Below are positions 7,255-14,976 of a stretch of 21,475 bases of DNA, piece by piece. The position numbers and the translations under genes are program-made. How positions within the stretch are numbered: position 1 is the stretch's first letter; each line of letters begins with the position of its first letter. The notes under the pieces were generated by a model that saw only the letters and a program-made list of their open reading frames with translations, did no database searches and was not told the DNA's origin. This DNA comes from an uncultured Clostridia bacterium (lineage in GTDB: Bacteria > Bacillota > Clostridia > Christensenellales > Aristaeellaceae). The stretch covers positions 1 to 21,475 of the forward strand of contig CAKUAV010000033.1 in the NCBI GenBank assembly GCA_934636425.1. Direction: 5' to 3'.

Positions 7255-9120
7255 ATGAAGAAGAAGATTGCTGCGCTGCTCATGAGCATACTGCTCGTTC
7301 TGTCGGCCGTCCCGGTCTTCGCAGAGGGCGCTGATTCCGTCTACAAGACGCTCTACAGCGGCGAAATCGGCTCTCTCAACTATCTGACCACGGCGACCGC
7401 CAACGAATTTTCCGTGTCGGCCAACATCGTCGACACACTGGTTGAGCACGACGCCTACGGCCAGATCGTGCCCTGCCTGGCCGAGAAATGGGAGCAGAGC
7501 GAGGACGGCCTGACGTGGACGTTCCATCTGCGCGACGGCATTACCTGGGTAACTGCCGGCGGCGAGTACTACGCCGATGTGACGGCTGAGGACTTTGTGA
7601 CCTCCGCCAAATACATCCTCAACGCGCAGAACGCGTCGGCCACGGCATGGATACTGACCGACTACATCGCGGGCGCCGAGGAGTACTTCGAAAGCACCTC
7701 CACCCCCGAGGAGGGCGAGGAAGCGCCCGAACCCTTCGACTGGGAGAATGTGGGCGTGAAGGCCATCGATGAGAAGACCATCGCCTATACCACCAGCGAG
7801 CCCTGCCCCTATTTCCTCTCCATGCTCGACTATGTCTGCTATATGCCCGTGAACGCCAAGTTCCTGGAGGAGAAGGGCGATCAGTTCGGCCTGGCCACCA
7901 GCAACGACACTGTGCTCTACTGCGGCGCGTATATCCTCAGCGAGTTCAAGCCCCAGGAGAAGCGCGTGTTCACCAGGAACGAGAGCTACTGGGACGCCGA
8001 GCACGTCTATCTGACCAAGCTGGAGCAGACCTATAATAAGGAAGCTTCCACGCTGTCTCCCGAGCTGTATCTGCGCGGCGAGATCGACTCTGCGGACATT
8101 ACGTCCACCATCGCGGCCGAGTGGCTCGCCGACGAAAAGACGGCCGATCTCATTCACCCCGTCCGTCAGGTGGGTCAGTATTCCTATTTCTTCTGCTTCA
8201 ACTTTGATCCCCAGTTCGACGCGGCCTATGAGCCGGAAAACTGGAAGATCGCCGTCAACAACGAGAACTTCCGCCAGTCCATCATGGCCGGCCTTGACCG
8301 CGTGAAGGCCAAGACCGTCATCGAGCCGGACAATCCCGAGGATCTGATCTGGGATACCGTCACGCCGGCCGACATCGTGGTCTACGACGGCAAGGATTAC
8401 ACCGAAATGGGCGATCTGGCCGATGCGAAGGTCGAGTTCAACGAGGAGAAGGCCAAGGAATACCGCGACGCGGCCATCGCCGAGCTGACCGCGGCCGGCG
8501 CGACGCTGCCGGTCAAGGTGCTCATGTGCTACAACCCCTCCGATTCCTCCTGGGCTGAGGAGTGCCAGGTCATTGAGCAGCAGCTCGAGGGTCTGCTGGG
8601 CAGCGACTACATCGACGTCGTCGTCGAGCCCGGCCCGTCCTCCGGCTTCCTCAAGGAGATCCGCCGCTCCGGCAAGTACGCCTTCATGAAGTGCAACTGG
8701 GGTCTGGATTTCGCCGACCCGATCAACACCTGCGAGCCCTTCCGCCGCACCGACAACTACGGCTTCCTGGTCAAGGCGACTCAGGAAAGCCTGTATGACG
8801 ACAACGGCGAAATGACCTACTACAACCTCACCGACGCGGCCCGCGAGATGTCCGGCTCCGACATGGAGGCGCGCTATCTGGCCTATGCCAAGGCCGAGGC
8901 CTATCTGATCAATCACGCGCTGACCATTCCCTACGGCTCCAACACCGGCGGCTACACGGCCTCCCGCCTGAATTCGTTCGAAGGTCAGTTTGCGGCGACC
9001 GGCCTGGCCACCTGCCGCTACAAGGGCCAGCATCTGCTGGAGAAGCCCATGAGCACCGACGAATACTACGATGCTTATGACGAGTGGCTCGAGAAGCGCG
9101 CCGAACTGGCCGCCAAGTGA
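7255..9120 (+). CDS. oppA: Oligopeptide ABC transporter substrate-binding protein (family 5, OppA/DppE-like)
   Basis: This 621-residue exported protein captures peptides for the OppBCDF importer downstream. Residues 1-23 are a signal peptide (MKKK, hydrophobic core, VFA followed by EGAD) with a signal peptidase I site. Family 5 hallmarks follow: LNYLTTATANEF near the N-terminus, VPCLAEKWEQSEDGLTWTF (written here IVPCLAEKWE...), HLRDGITWV, then VTAEDFVTSAKYILN. The late DNYGF and GSNTGGYTASRLNSFEG segments fit the C-terminal lobe. An acidic, proline-rich insert (about residues 145-162, STPEEGEEAPEPFDWENV) is unusual. No lipobox cysteine is present, so it is not a predicted lipoprotein. The start is fixed by AAAAGGAGGT. 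The ligand is unknown; the context suggests peptides with D-amino acids or wall peptides. Confidence 0.92.
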   Translation: MKKKIAALLMSILLVLSAVPVFAEGADSVYKTLYSGEIGSLNYLTTATANEFSVSANIVDTLVEHDAYGQIVPCLAEKWEQSEDGLTWTFHLRDGITWVTAGGEYYADVTAEDFVTSAKYILNAQNASATAWILTDYIAGAEEYFESTSTPEEGEEAPEPFDWENVGVKAIDEKTIAYTTSEPCPYFLSMLDYVCYMPVNAKFLEEKGDQFGLATSNDTVLYCGAYILSEFKPQEKRVFTRNESYWDAEHVYLTKLEQTYNKEASTLSPELYLRGEIDSADITSTIAAEWLADEKTADLIHPVRQVGQYSYFFCFNFDPQFDAAYEPENWKIAVNNENFRQSIMAGLDRVKAKTVIEPDNPEDLIWDTVTPADIVVYDGKDYTEMGDLADAKVEFNEEKAKEYRDAAIAELTAAGATLPVKVLMCYNPSDSSWAEECQVIEQQLEGLLGSDYIDVVVEPGPSSGFLKEIRRSGKYAFMKCNWGLDFADPINTCEPFRRTDNYGFLVKATQESLYDDNGEMTYYNLTDAAREMSGSDMEARYLAYAKAEAYLINHALTIPYGSNTGGYTASRLNSFEGQFAATGLATCRYKGQHLLEKPMSTDEYYDAYDEWLEKRAELAAK

Positions 9121-9161
9121 TCGGATAATCCGCCAACTTCACGTCAAATCAACTTATTCTT

Positions 9162-9192
9162 TCGCGGGGGCGGTTGTTCGCCGTCCCCGCGA
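9162..9192 (+). terminator. Strong intercistronic hairpin after oppA
   Basis: TCGCGGGGGCGG (9162-9173) pairs over 12 positions (one G-T) with CCGTCCCCGCGA (9181-9192) around a 7-base loop. No T-run follows, so it probably protects the oppA mRNA end or partly terminates rather than fully ending the transcript. It mirrors the hairpin after the sugar-binding protein gene. Confidence 0.5.
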
Positions 9193-9215
9193 TCGCCTAT
9201 AATACTTGTATACAA
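9174..9215 (+). promoter_or_regulatory. Candidate internal promoter and operator for oppBCDF
   Basis: A perfect TATAAT (9198-9203) lies 18 bases after TTGTTC (9174-9179), which sits in the loop of the preceding hairpin. Three bases further on is the perfect 10-bp palindrome TTGTATACAA (9206-9215), at the likely transcription start. Such TTGTATACAA-like sites resemble operators of GntR-type regulators; that assignment is inference. Confidence 0.45.
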
Positions 9216-9317
9216 TTATGCAGCCTGATCGACGTCGGCCGCCCGCGCGGAAGAAAAGCCGCCCGGCCGCCCGACGCCGGCTGAAGAAAAAACGTCCCGG
9301 AAGGTTGTGAGGACAAG

Positions 9318-10259
9318 GTGCTCAAATATTCGCTCAAACGGCTGGCCTCCTCTGTGATCACGCTGTGCATCATCATCGTGGTCGTATTCGTGCTGCTGCG
9401 GCAGATGCCCATAGAGGGCTATTTTGACAATTTCGACAAGCTGGACGAAACGCAGGTCAACGCCAAACTGGCGCAGCTGGGGCTGACGCAGCCCATTCAC
9501 GTTCAGCTGAAGAACTTCTTCGTCAAGCTGCTGCACGGCGATCTGGGCACATCCTCGCGCTACAGCGCGGGCACGCCCATCACGGCCATAATCGCGCAGA
9601 AGGCGCCCATTTCCATATATATGGGCCTGATGAGCATGGCGCTTTCGTTGCTCATGGGCGTGCCGCTGGGCGCGGCCATGGCGCGCAGCCGCAGCGGCTT
9701 CTGGGACAAATTCGGCACGGCGTTCATCGTCTTTATCAACGCGGTTCCTGCGGCTGTGTACTATATATTCATCCAGATGTACGGCACGGAGTGGCTGAAC
9801 ATCTCCATGCTCTTTGACCGGAACAACTGGGTCACATGGATACTGCCGGTGTTCTCGATGTCTCTGGGCGGCGCGGCGAGCTACGCCATGTGGCTGAGGC
9901 GCTATATGGTGGACGAGATGAACAAGGACTACGTCCGTCTGGCGGTCTCAAAGGGCGTGCCGCGGCGCAAAATCATGATGAAACACGTATTCCGCAATGC
10001 GTTCGTTCCGATGATACAGTATATCCCCGCCTCGATACTCTACACAATCTGCGGCTCGATCTATATCGAGTCTCTGTATTCCGTGCCGGGCATGGGCGGA
10101 CTGCTGGTGGACGTCATCGGCCGTCAGGACAACCCGATGGTTCAGGCGCTGGTCATGATCTATTCGTGCATAGGCATCGTGGGGCTGCTGCTGGGCGATC
10201 TGCTCATGGCGGTGATCGATCCCAGAATCAGCTTTGTAAAGAAGGAAGGTGCGCGCTGA
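9318..10259 (+). CDS. oppB: Oligopeptide ABC transporter permease OppB/DppB
   Basis: This 313-residue membrane protein is the first permease subunit of the peptide importer. It opens with the classic LKYSLKRLASSVITLCIIIVVVFVLLR helix, then GLTQPIHVQLKNFFVKLLHGDLGTSSRY, the OppB signature loop (normally GDLG.S). The coupling region VDEMNKDYVRLAVSKGVPRRKIMMKHVFRNAFVPM (about residues 196-230) carries the EAA-like motif. The end, PGMGGLLVDVIGRQDNPMVQ followed by ADPRI-like IDPRISF, is typical. The start codon is GTG at 9318 with TGAGGA at 9308-9313; no better in-frame start exists. It follows oppA by 197 bases and overlaps oppC by one base (TGATG), indicating coupled translation. Confidence 0.93.
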   Translation: MLKYSLKRLASSVITLCIIIVVVFVLLRQMPIEGYFDNFDKLDETQVNAKLAQLGLTQPIHVQLKNFFVKLLHGDLGTSSRYSAGTPITAIIAQKAPISIYMGLMSMALSLLMGVPLGAAMARSRSGFWDKFGTAFIVFINAVPAAVYYIFIQMYGTEWLNISMLFDRNNWVTWILPVFSMSLGGAASYAMWLRRYMVDEMNKDYVRLAVSKGVPRRKIMMKHVFRNAFVPMIQYIPASILYTICGSIYIESLYSVPGMGGLLVDVIGRQDNPMVQALVMIYSCIGIVGLLLGDLLMAVIDPRISFVKKEGAR

Positions 10260-11674
10260 TGGCCGGCCTGTTTGAACACAAAAAGCGGCAGCTGGAGGAG
10301 CACATCACTCAGGCCGTACAGGGCGCGCCTATCGACGAGACAGTCGTCGAGGACGAGCTGTTCGTCGAGGCGGTCTACGACGCGAGCGCGGCAGAGCGCG
10401 GCGGCTATTCCAACTATTCCTACTGGAGATCGACGTTCAACGCCTTTCTGCACAACAAAATGGCCGTGGCCATGCTGATCGTGCTGGCGCTGCTGCTGGC
10501 CTTTACGATCATACAGCCGCTGCTGCCCGGCCAGTATGCCCCCAACACGATCAACAACGATCCGGCAACCGGCATACAACTGGCCAATCAGTCGCCCGCG
10601 CTCAGCACGGTCAAGGCGACCGCCGAGGACGGCACGGTGCTGATCGGCAGCCGCGTGGACGACGACTGGTACCGCGTGACCAACGTGACCGCCACGATCA
10701 AGGCGCGCGAGAAATTCACAATCGTCGAATACAGCGAGGACTGGTGCCGCATAGAGTACGACGGCGGCGAGGGCTATGTTCAGAACAGCTTCCAGACCAA
10801 GCTGAAGCTGCCCGACGATCCGGCCGCCGTGCCCTACGAGAGCAAATCGAGCTTCCCGCTCTCCGTTTATCGCGAGCCTGCCGACTACACCAACGGCGGC
10901 TCTCCGCTCTACGCCGCATCCTCCAATATAAAGGAGCTTGAAAACGGCGACGTCGTGACGGTGGGCGAGACGGCGCTGCGCAGCATCCCCTCCGACCACG
11001 CCTTCATATTCGGCACGAACAACATCGGTCAGGATCTGTGGGCGCGCGTGTGGAGCGGCACGAGAACGTCATTGTGGATCGGCTTTGTCGTGGCGTTCTT
11101 CGAGGCGTTCATCGGCATCGCGGTGGGCATCGCCTGGGGCTATGTCCGCGCGCTCGACCGCATCATCACAGAGATCTACAACGTGCTGGACAACATCCCC
11201 AACACGATCATACTGATACTGATCTCCTACATCATGCGCCCCGGCATCGGCACGCTGATATTCGCCATGAGCCTGACGCGCTGGCTGGGCATGGCGCGCT
11301 TCATACGCAACCAGATCGTCATCATACGCGACCGCGACTACAACCTGGCCTCCCGGTGCCTGGGCGTGGGCAGCGTGCGCATCATGATCAAGAACCTGCT
11401 GCCCTATCTGGTGTCGGTCATCATGCTGCGCATGGCGCTGGCCATCCCCGGCGCGATCGGCAGCGAGGTGTTCATCACATACATCGGCCTGGGCCTGTCG
11501 GTCGACACGCCGTCTCTGGGCAATCTGATCAACGAGGGCCGCAAGCTGATCACCTCGGCGAGCCTGCGCTATCAGCTGATCTTTCCGGCGGTCGTCTTGT
11601 CGGTCATCACCATTTCGTTCTACATCATCGGCAACGCCTTCGCGGACGCGGCCGATCCGAAGAATCATCTGTAA
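10259..11674 (+). CDS. oppC: Oligopeptide ABC transporter permease OppC with an inserted SH3b-like extracytoplasmic domain
   Basis: This 471-residue permease is far longer than a usual OppC (about 300). Residues 1-66 are a cytoplasmic N-tail with an acidic stretch, 67-88 the first transmembrane helix. The permease core starts at FGTNNIGQDLWARVWSGTRTSL (251-272), the normal GTDxxGRDxxSR segment, and continues with a coupling loop around RDRDYNLASRCLGVGSVRIM (357-376) and the family ending NAFADAADPK. Residues of about 92-245 are an extra outside-facing region, roughly 100 residues more than normal. Within it, residues 134-182 read like a bacterial SH3 domain: repeated beta strands, KAREKFTIVEYSEDWCRIEYDGG, then EGYVQNSF (pattern GxxVxVxxxxxxWxxVxYxGxxGYV). 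Ribosome site AAGGAAGG (10241-10248); it starts inside the oppB stop. Confidence 0.92.
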   Translation: MAGLFEHKKRQLEEHITQAVQGAPIDETVVEDELFVEAVYDASAAERGGYSNYSYWRSTFNAFLHNKMAVAMLIVLALLLAFTIIQPLLPGQYAPNTINNDPATGIQLANQSPALSTVKATAEDGTVLIGSRVDDDWYRVTNVTATIKAREKFTIVEYSEDWCRIEYDGGEGYVQNSFQTKLKLPDDPAAVPYESKSSFPLSVYREPADYTNGGSPLYAASSNIKELENGDVVTVGETALRSIPSDHAFIFGTNNIGQDLWARVWSGTRTSLWIGFVVAFFEAFIGIAVGIAWGYVRALDRIITEIYNVLDNIPNTIILILISYIMRPGIGTLIFAMSLTRWLGMARFIRNQIVIIRDRDYNLASRCLGVGSVRIMIKNLLPYLVSVIMLRMALAIPGAIGSEVFITYIGLGLSVDTPSLGNLINEGRKLITSASLRYQLIFPAVVLSVITISFYIIGNAFADAADPKNHL

Positions 11675-11689
11675 GGAGGGGAAACAATC

Positions 11690-12733
11690 ATGGACACGCC
11701 GATTCTTTCCGTTCGCGGCCTGAACGTGATGTTCAACCTCCGCGGCAAGAAGCTGCACGCCATACGCGACGTCGATCTGGACGTCTACAGGGGCGAAAGC
11801 CTCGCCATCGTGGGCGAGTCCGGCTCCGGCAAATCGGTCTTTGTCAAGACGTTCATGGGGCTGCTCGATGCGAACGGCTGGATTGAGAGCGGCCAGATCA
11901 TCTATAACGGCGAGGATCTGGCGCAGTACAAGACCGAGAGCCAGTGGCTCAAGGTGCGCGGCAAGGAAATCGCCATGGTGCTTCAGGACCCCATGACCAG
12001 CCTCAACCCGCTCAAGACCGTGGGCGCGCAGATACTGGAGGCCATAGAGCTGCACCGACCCCTGCGCGGCGCGGCAGCGCATAAGGAAATGATACAGCTG
12101 CTCACCGACGTGGGCATCAGCGATCCCGAGCGGCGCGCAAAGCAGTACCCGCACGAGTTTTCCGGCGGAATGCGCCAGCGCGTGGTCATCGCCATCGCCG
12201 TGGCCTGCCGCCCCAAGCTGCTGATATGCGACGAGCCGACCACCGCGCTGGACGTGACCATTCAGGCGCAGATACTCAAGCTCATCCGCTCGCTCAAGAC
12301 GAAATACGATCTGACCACAGTCTATATCACGCACGATCTGGGCGTGGTCGCCAATATGGCCGACCGCATCGCCGTCATGTATGCGGGCGACATCGTCGAG
12401 CTGGGCACCTGCGAGGAGGTCTTTTACGACCCGAAGCACCCCTACACATGGGCGCTGCTTTCGTCGCTGCCGCAGCTGGGCGTGCGCGGCGAGGATCTTT
12501 ACTCCATTCACGGCACGCCGCCCAATCTGTTCACCGAGGTGAAGGGCGACGCATTCGCGCCCCGCAATCCGCGCGCGCTGAAGATCGATTTCGTCAAGCG
12601 GCCGCCCTATTTCGAGGTCAGCCCGACGCATAAGGCAAAGACATGGCTGCTCGACCCGCGCGCGCCGAAGATCGACCCGCCCGAGGCCGTTCAGAAGCTG
12701 GCCAGGGAAGGAGTGAACGGCTTTGGAGAATAA
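11690..12733 (+). CDS. oppD: Oligopeptide ABC transporter ATP-binding protein OppD/DppD
   Basis: This 347-residue ATPase energises the peptide importer from the cytoplasmic face. Walker A is GESGSGKS (about 42-49), the Q-loop LQDPMTSLNP, the signature SGGMRQRV, Walker B LLICDEPTTALD and the switch His in ITHDLG. After the nucleotide-binding domain comes the oligopeptide-transporter C-terminal region (HPYTWALLSSLPQL...GTPPNL). The motif that normally contains four cysteines for an Fe-S-type site (GCxFxxRCxxxxxxC...C) is present but every cysteine is replaced: Asp287, Asn293, Asp300 and Thr318. The ATG follows AAGGAGGGGAAA by a good distance. It overlaps oppF by 11 bases. Its partner ATPase is OppF. 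Confidence 0.95.
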   Translation: MDTPILSVRGLNVMFNLRGKKLHAIRDVDLDVYRGESLAIVGESGSGKSVFVKTFMGLLDANGWIESGQIIYNGEDLAQYKTESQWLKVRGKEIAMVLQDPMTSLNPLKTVGAQILEAIELHRPLRGAAAHKEMIQLLTDVGISDPERRAKQYPHEFSGGMRQRVVIAIAVACRPKLLICDEPTTALDVTIQAQILKLIRSLKTKYDLTTVYITHDLGVVANMADRIAVMYAGDIVELGTCEEVFYDPKHPYTWALLSSLPQLGVRGEDLYSIHGTPPNLFTEVKGDAFAPRNPRALKIDFVKRPPYFEVSPTHKAKTWLLDPRAPKIDPPEAVQKLAREGVNGFGE

Positions 12734-13667
12734 GGAAAACCGCGAGGTCATACTGTCGGTCCGGCATATGGACGTGTGCTTCGGCAAGCGCCGCAACCGC
12801 TTCAAGGCCGTCGACGACGTGAGCTTCGACGTTTACAGGGGCGAGACGTTCGGCGTTGTGGGCGAGTCCGGCTCGGGCAAGACCACGATCGGCCGCGCCA
12901 TCATACGCATCCATCCGACATCGGCGGGTGATGTGCTCTATCACGGCGAAAAGATCAACGGCCGCATCTCGAAGGAGCTTGACCGCAAAGTCACGCGCGG
13001 CATACAGATGATCTTTCAGGATCCCATGGCCTCGCTCAACGAGCGCGCCAAGGTCGACTATATCGTGTCCGAGGGGCTGTACGGCGGCGACGTGAAGTAC
13101 ACCCGCGCCGAGCGCGAGGAGAAGGTCAGCCAGGCGCTGCGCGACGTGGGTCTGCTGCCCGAGTTCGCCAGCCGCTTCCCGCACGAGTTTTCCGGCGGCC
13201 AGCGCCAGCGCATAGGCATCGCCCGCGCGCTGGTCATGGAGCCGGAGTTCATCATCGCCGACGAGCCGATTTCCGCGCTGGATGTGTCCATACGCGCGCA
13301 GGTGCTCAATCTCATGAGCCGCCTGCAGAAGGAGCGCGGATTGACGTATCTGTTCATATCGCACGATCTGTCGGTCATGCGCTTTATATGCGACCGCATC
13401 GCAGTGCTGCACAAGGGCGTTATGGTGGAGCTGAGCGACTGCGAAAAGCTGTTCAGGCATCCGCTGCACCCCTACACGCGCGCGCTGCTCTCCGCCGTGC
13501 CCATGCCCGACCCGCGCCGCGAGAAGGAAAAGGAGATTCAAATCTACGATCCCTCGATGCACGATTACTCTGTGGACAAGCCGCAGTGGGTGGAGCTGGA
13601 GGAAGGGCACTTCGTGCGCGGCAATGCGCCGGAGCTGGAGAAATACCGCGAGATGCTCTTAAAGTAA
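12723..13667 (+). CDS. oppF: Oligopeptide ABC transporter ATP-binding protein OppF/DppF
   Basis: This 314-residue ATPase is the second nucleotide-binding subunit of the peptide importer. Walker A is GESGSGKTT, the Q-loop IFQDPMASLN, the signature SGGQRQRIG, Walker B FIIADEPISALD and the switch ISHDLS. The C-terminal part HPLHPYTRALLSAVPMPDP is typical of the family, and the following DPSMHDYSVDKPQWVELEEGH region is a cysteine-free variant seen in many Clostridia. The start is TTG at 12723: GGGAAGGAG (12705-12713) lies 9 bases upstream, and the next in-frame ATG (Met15, in HMDVCFG) would cut into the conserved N-terminus. It overlaps oppD by 11 bases, so the two ATPases are translationally linked. 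Confidence 0.95.
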   Translation: MENKENREVILSVRHMDVCFGKRRNRFKAVDDVSFDVYRGETFGVVGESGSGKTTIGRAIIRIHPTSAGDVLYHGEKINGRISKELDRKVTRGIQMIFQDPMASLNERAKVDYIVSEGLYGGDVKYTRAEREEKVSQALRDVGLLPEFASRFPHEFSGGQRQRIGIARALVMEPEFIIADEPISALDVSIRAQVLNLMSRLQKERGLTYLFISHDLSVMRFICDRIAVLHKGVMVELSDCEKLFRHPLHPYTRALLSAVPMPDPRREKEKEIQIYDPSMHDYSVDKPQWVELEEGHFVRGNAPELEKYREMLLK

Positions 13668-13692
13668 GCGCGTCCCCTTTTCAAATACGCTC

Positions 13693-13721
13693 TTGCGCGG
13701 ATTCATAAACTGGCGTATAAT
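13693..13721 (+). promoter_or_regulatory. alr: Promoter for alr
   Basis: TTGCGC (13693-13698) and a perfect TATAAT (13716-13721) are separated by 17 bases, about 75 bases upstream of the alanine racemase start and 25 bases after the oppF stop. It lets alr be expressed independently of the opp operon. Confidence 0.65.
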
Positions 13722-13740
13722 CTGAGTAAACGCCCATGAA

Positions 13741-13766
13741 GCCGGCTGCCGTTACGGGCGGCCGGC
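13741..13766 (+). terminator. Leader hairpin between the alr promoter and alr (terminator or attenuator)
   Basis: GCCGGCTGCC (13741-13750) pairs with GGCGGCCGGC (13757-13766) over ten positions (one G-T) with a 6-base GTTACG loop, followed by CTTTTAT. It fits an intrinsic terminator for the opp operon, but it lies downstream of the alr promoter and just before the alr ribosome site GGAGG, so alr transcripts must read through it. Confidence 0.6.
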
Positions 13767-13797
13767 CTTTTATAAAGGATTAATTGGAGGAATCATC

Positions 13798-14931
13798 ATG
13801 ATGACGCTTGACGAGGCGCGCGCGCGCTGCTGGGCGGAGGTTGACATTGCGCGCCTGAAGGAAAACTATCACAACGCACTGAAGCATCTGACATCGGCGC
13901 GGCTGATCGCGGTGCTCAAGGCCGACGCGTACGGGCTGGGCGCGAAAAAGGTCGCCGAGACGCTCTATGGCGAGGGACAGCGCTTTTTCGCCGTCGCTTC
14001 CTATAATGAGGCGGAGGAGCTTTACGCGCTGGGGCTGGATATCGACGTGCTCGTGCTGGGGCTGATGGGCGATTCTCAGCTCGATCGGGCGATTGAACAG
14101 GGCATTGTGCTGACTGTGTTCTCCCGCGCGTATGCCGGGCGCGTGATTGCGGCGGCAAGGCGCGCGGGGAAGAGGGCGCGTGCGCATATCAAGGTCGAGA
14201 CCGGCCTTCACCGGCTGGGTCTCATGCCCGAAGAGGTCGAGGGCGTGGCCGAGATGATGGAAAAAAGCGGCGTCGTTTCGATCGAGGGGCTGTTCACGCA
14301 TCTGGCGCTGCGCGGCTATGAGAACGATCAGCGTCAGTTCGCGCGGCTGCGCTTCGCAAAAGAAGCGCTCGAGAAGCGCGGCATGAGCGTCATGACCCAC
14401 GCGCTGGACAGCATCGGCATGGTGCGCTATCCCGAGGAGCAGATGGACGCGGTGCGCACGGGCGCGTGGCTGTACGGCGTGTATCCGCGCGGCTATGCTC
14501 ATCCGGAGGAGAGTCAGCTGACAATGACCGTCAAGGCGCGCGTGGCGCAGCTGCACACGGTGCCCGCGGGCGAGTGCCTGGGCTACGACGAGGACAATCC
14601 GCTCTCCCGCGACAGCGTGATCGCCACGATTTCGGCGGGCTATATAGACGGCTTCCCGCGGCTCAACAGCATCGGCTCGGTGGAAATCCGCGGCAGACGC
14701 GCGCCGGTGGCCGGGCTGGTGTGCATGGATCAGATGATGGCCGACGTGACCGACATTCCCGGCGTGCAGGAGGGCGACGAGGTGATACTGCTGGGCGGGA
14801 GCATCGGCGTGGACGAATACGCCTCCGCAGCGCATCTCAACCGCAACGAATCGCTGGCGCGCACAGGGCGGCGCGTGCCCCGCGTGTATATCGAGAACGG
14901 CGCGGTTGTGGACATCGTTCAGGAAATGTGA
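13798..14931 (+). CDS. alr: Alanine racemase (PLP-dependent)
   Basis: This 377-residue fold-type III PLP enzyme interconverts L- and D-alanine in the cytoplasm. The cofactor lysine is Lys41 in AVLKADAYGLG. Family marks include HIKVETGLHRLG (130-141), FTHLA, the DAVRTGAWLYG segment (217-227) with the PLP-contacting arginine, ISAGYIDGFPR (278-288) and GLVCMDQMMADVT (306-318). The catalytic tyrosine of the partner subunit should be Tyr263 (LGYDEDN); the glycine that usually follows it (SYG) is Asp here, a minor departure. Length is full. It starts at 13798 (or the next ATG, 13801) after TTGGAGGAATC. Lying directly after a peptide importer, it could return D-Ala released from wall peptides to L-Ala as well as supply D-Ala. 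Racemase of another amino acid is a less likely alternative. Confidence 0.92.
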   Translation: MMTLDEARARCWAEVDIARLKENYHNALKHLTSARLIAVLKADAYGLGAKKVAETLYGEGQRFFAVASYNEAEELYALGLDIDVLVLGLMGDSQLDRAIEQGIVLTVFSRAYAGRVIAAARRAGKRARAHIKVETGLHRLGLMPEEVEGVAEMMEKSGVVSIEGLFTHLALRGYENDQRQFARLRFAKEALEKRGMSVMTHALDSIGMVRYPEEQMDAVRTGAWLYGVYPRGYAHPEESQLTMTVKARVAQLHTVPAGECLGYDEDNPLSRDSVIATISAGYIDGFPRLNSIGSVEIRGRRAPVAGLVCMDQMMADVTDIPGVQEGDEVILLGGSIGVDEYASAAHLNRNESLARTGRRVPRVYIENGAVVDIVQEM

Positions 14932-14976
14932 GCGGCGAAAACGCGCGGCCTGACGATTGCTATTCAGCGAACGGGA

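Noticed and set aside
110..13610. Very long open frames antisense to the binding proteins, guaB, the DUF3794 gene, oppA and opp ATPase genes (350-690 residues).
   Set aside because: They mirror GC-rich coding strands, are rich in His, Arg, Ala and Gly of low-complexity type, lack ribosome sites and domains, and the opposite-strand genes are all clear family members.
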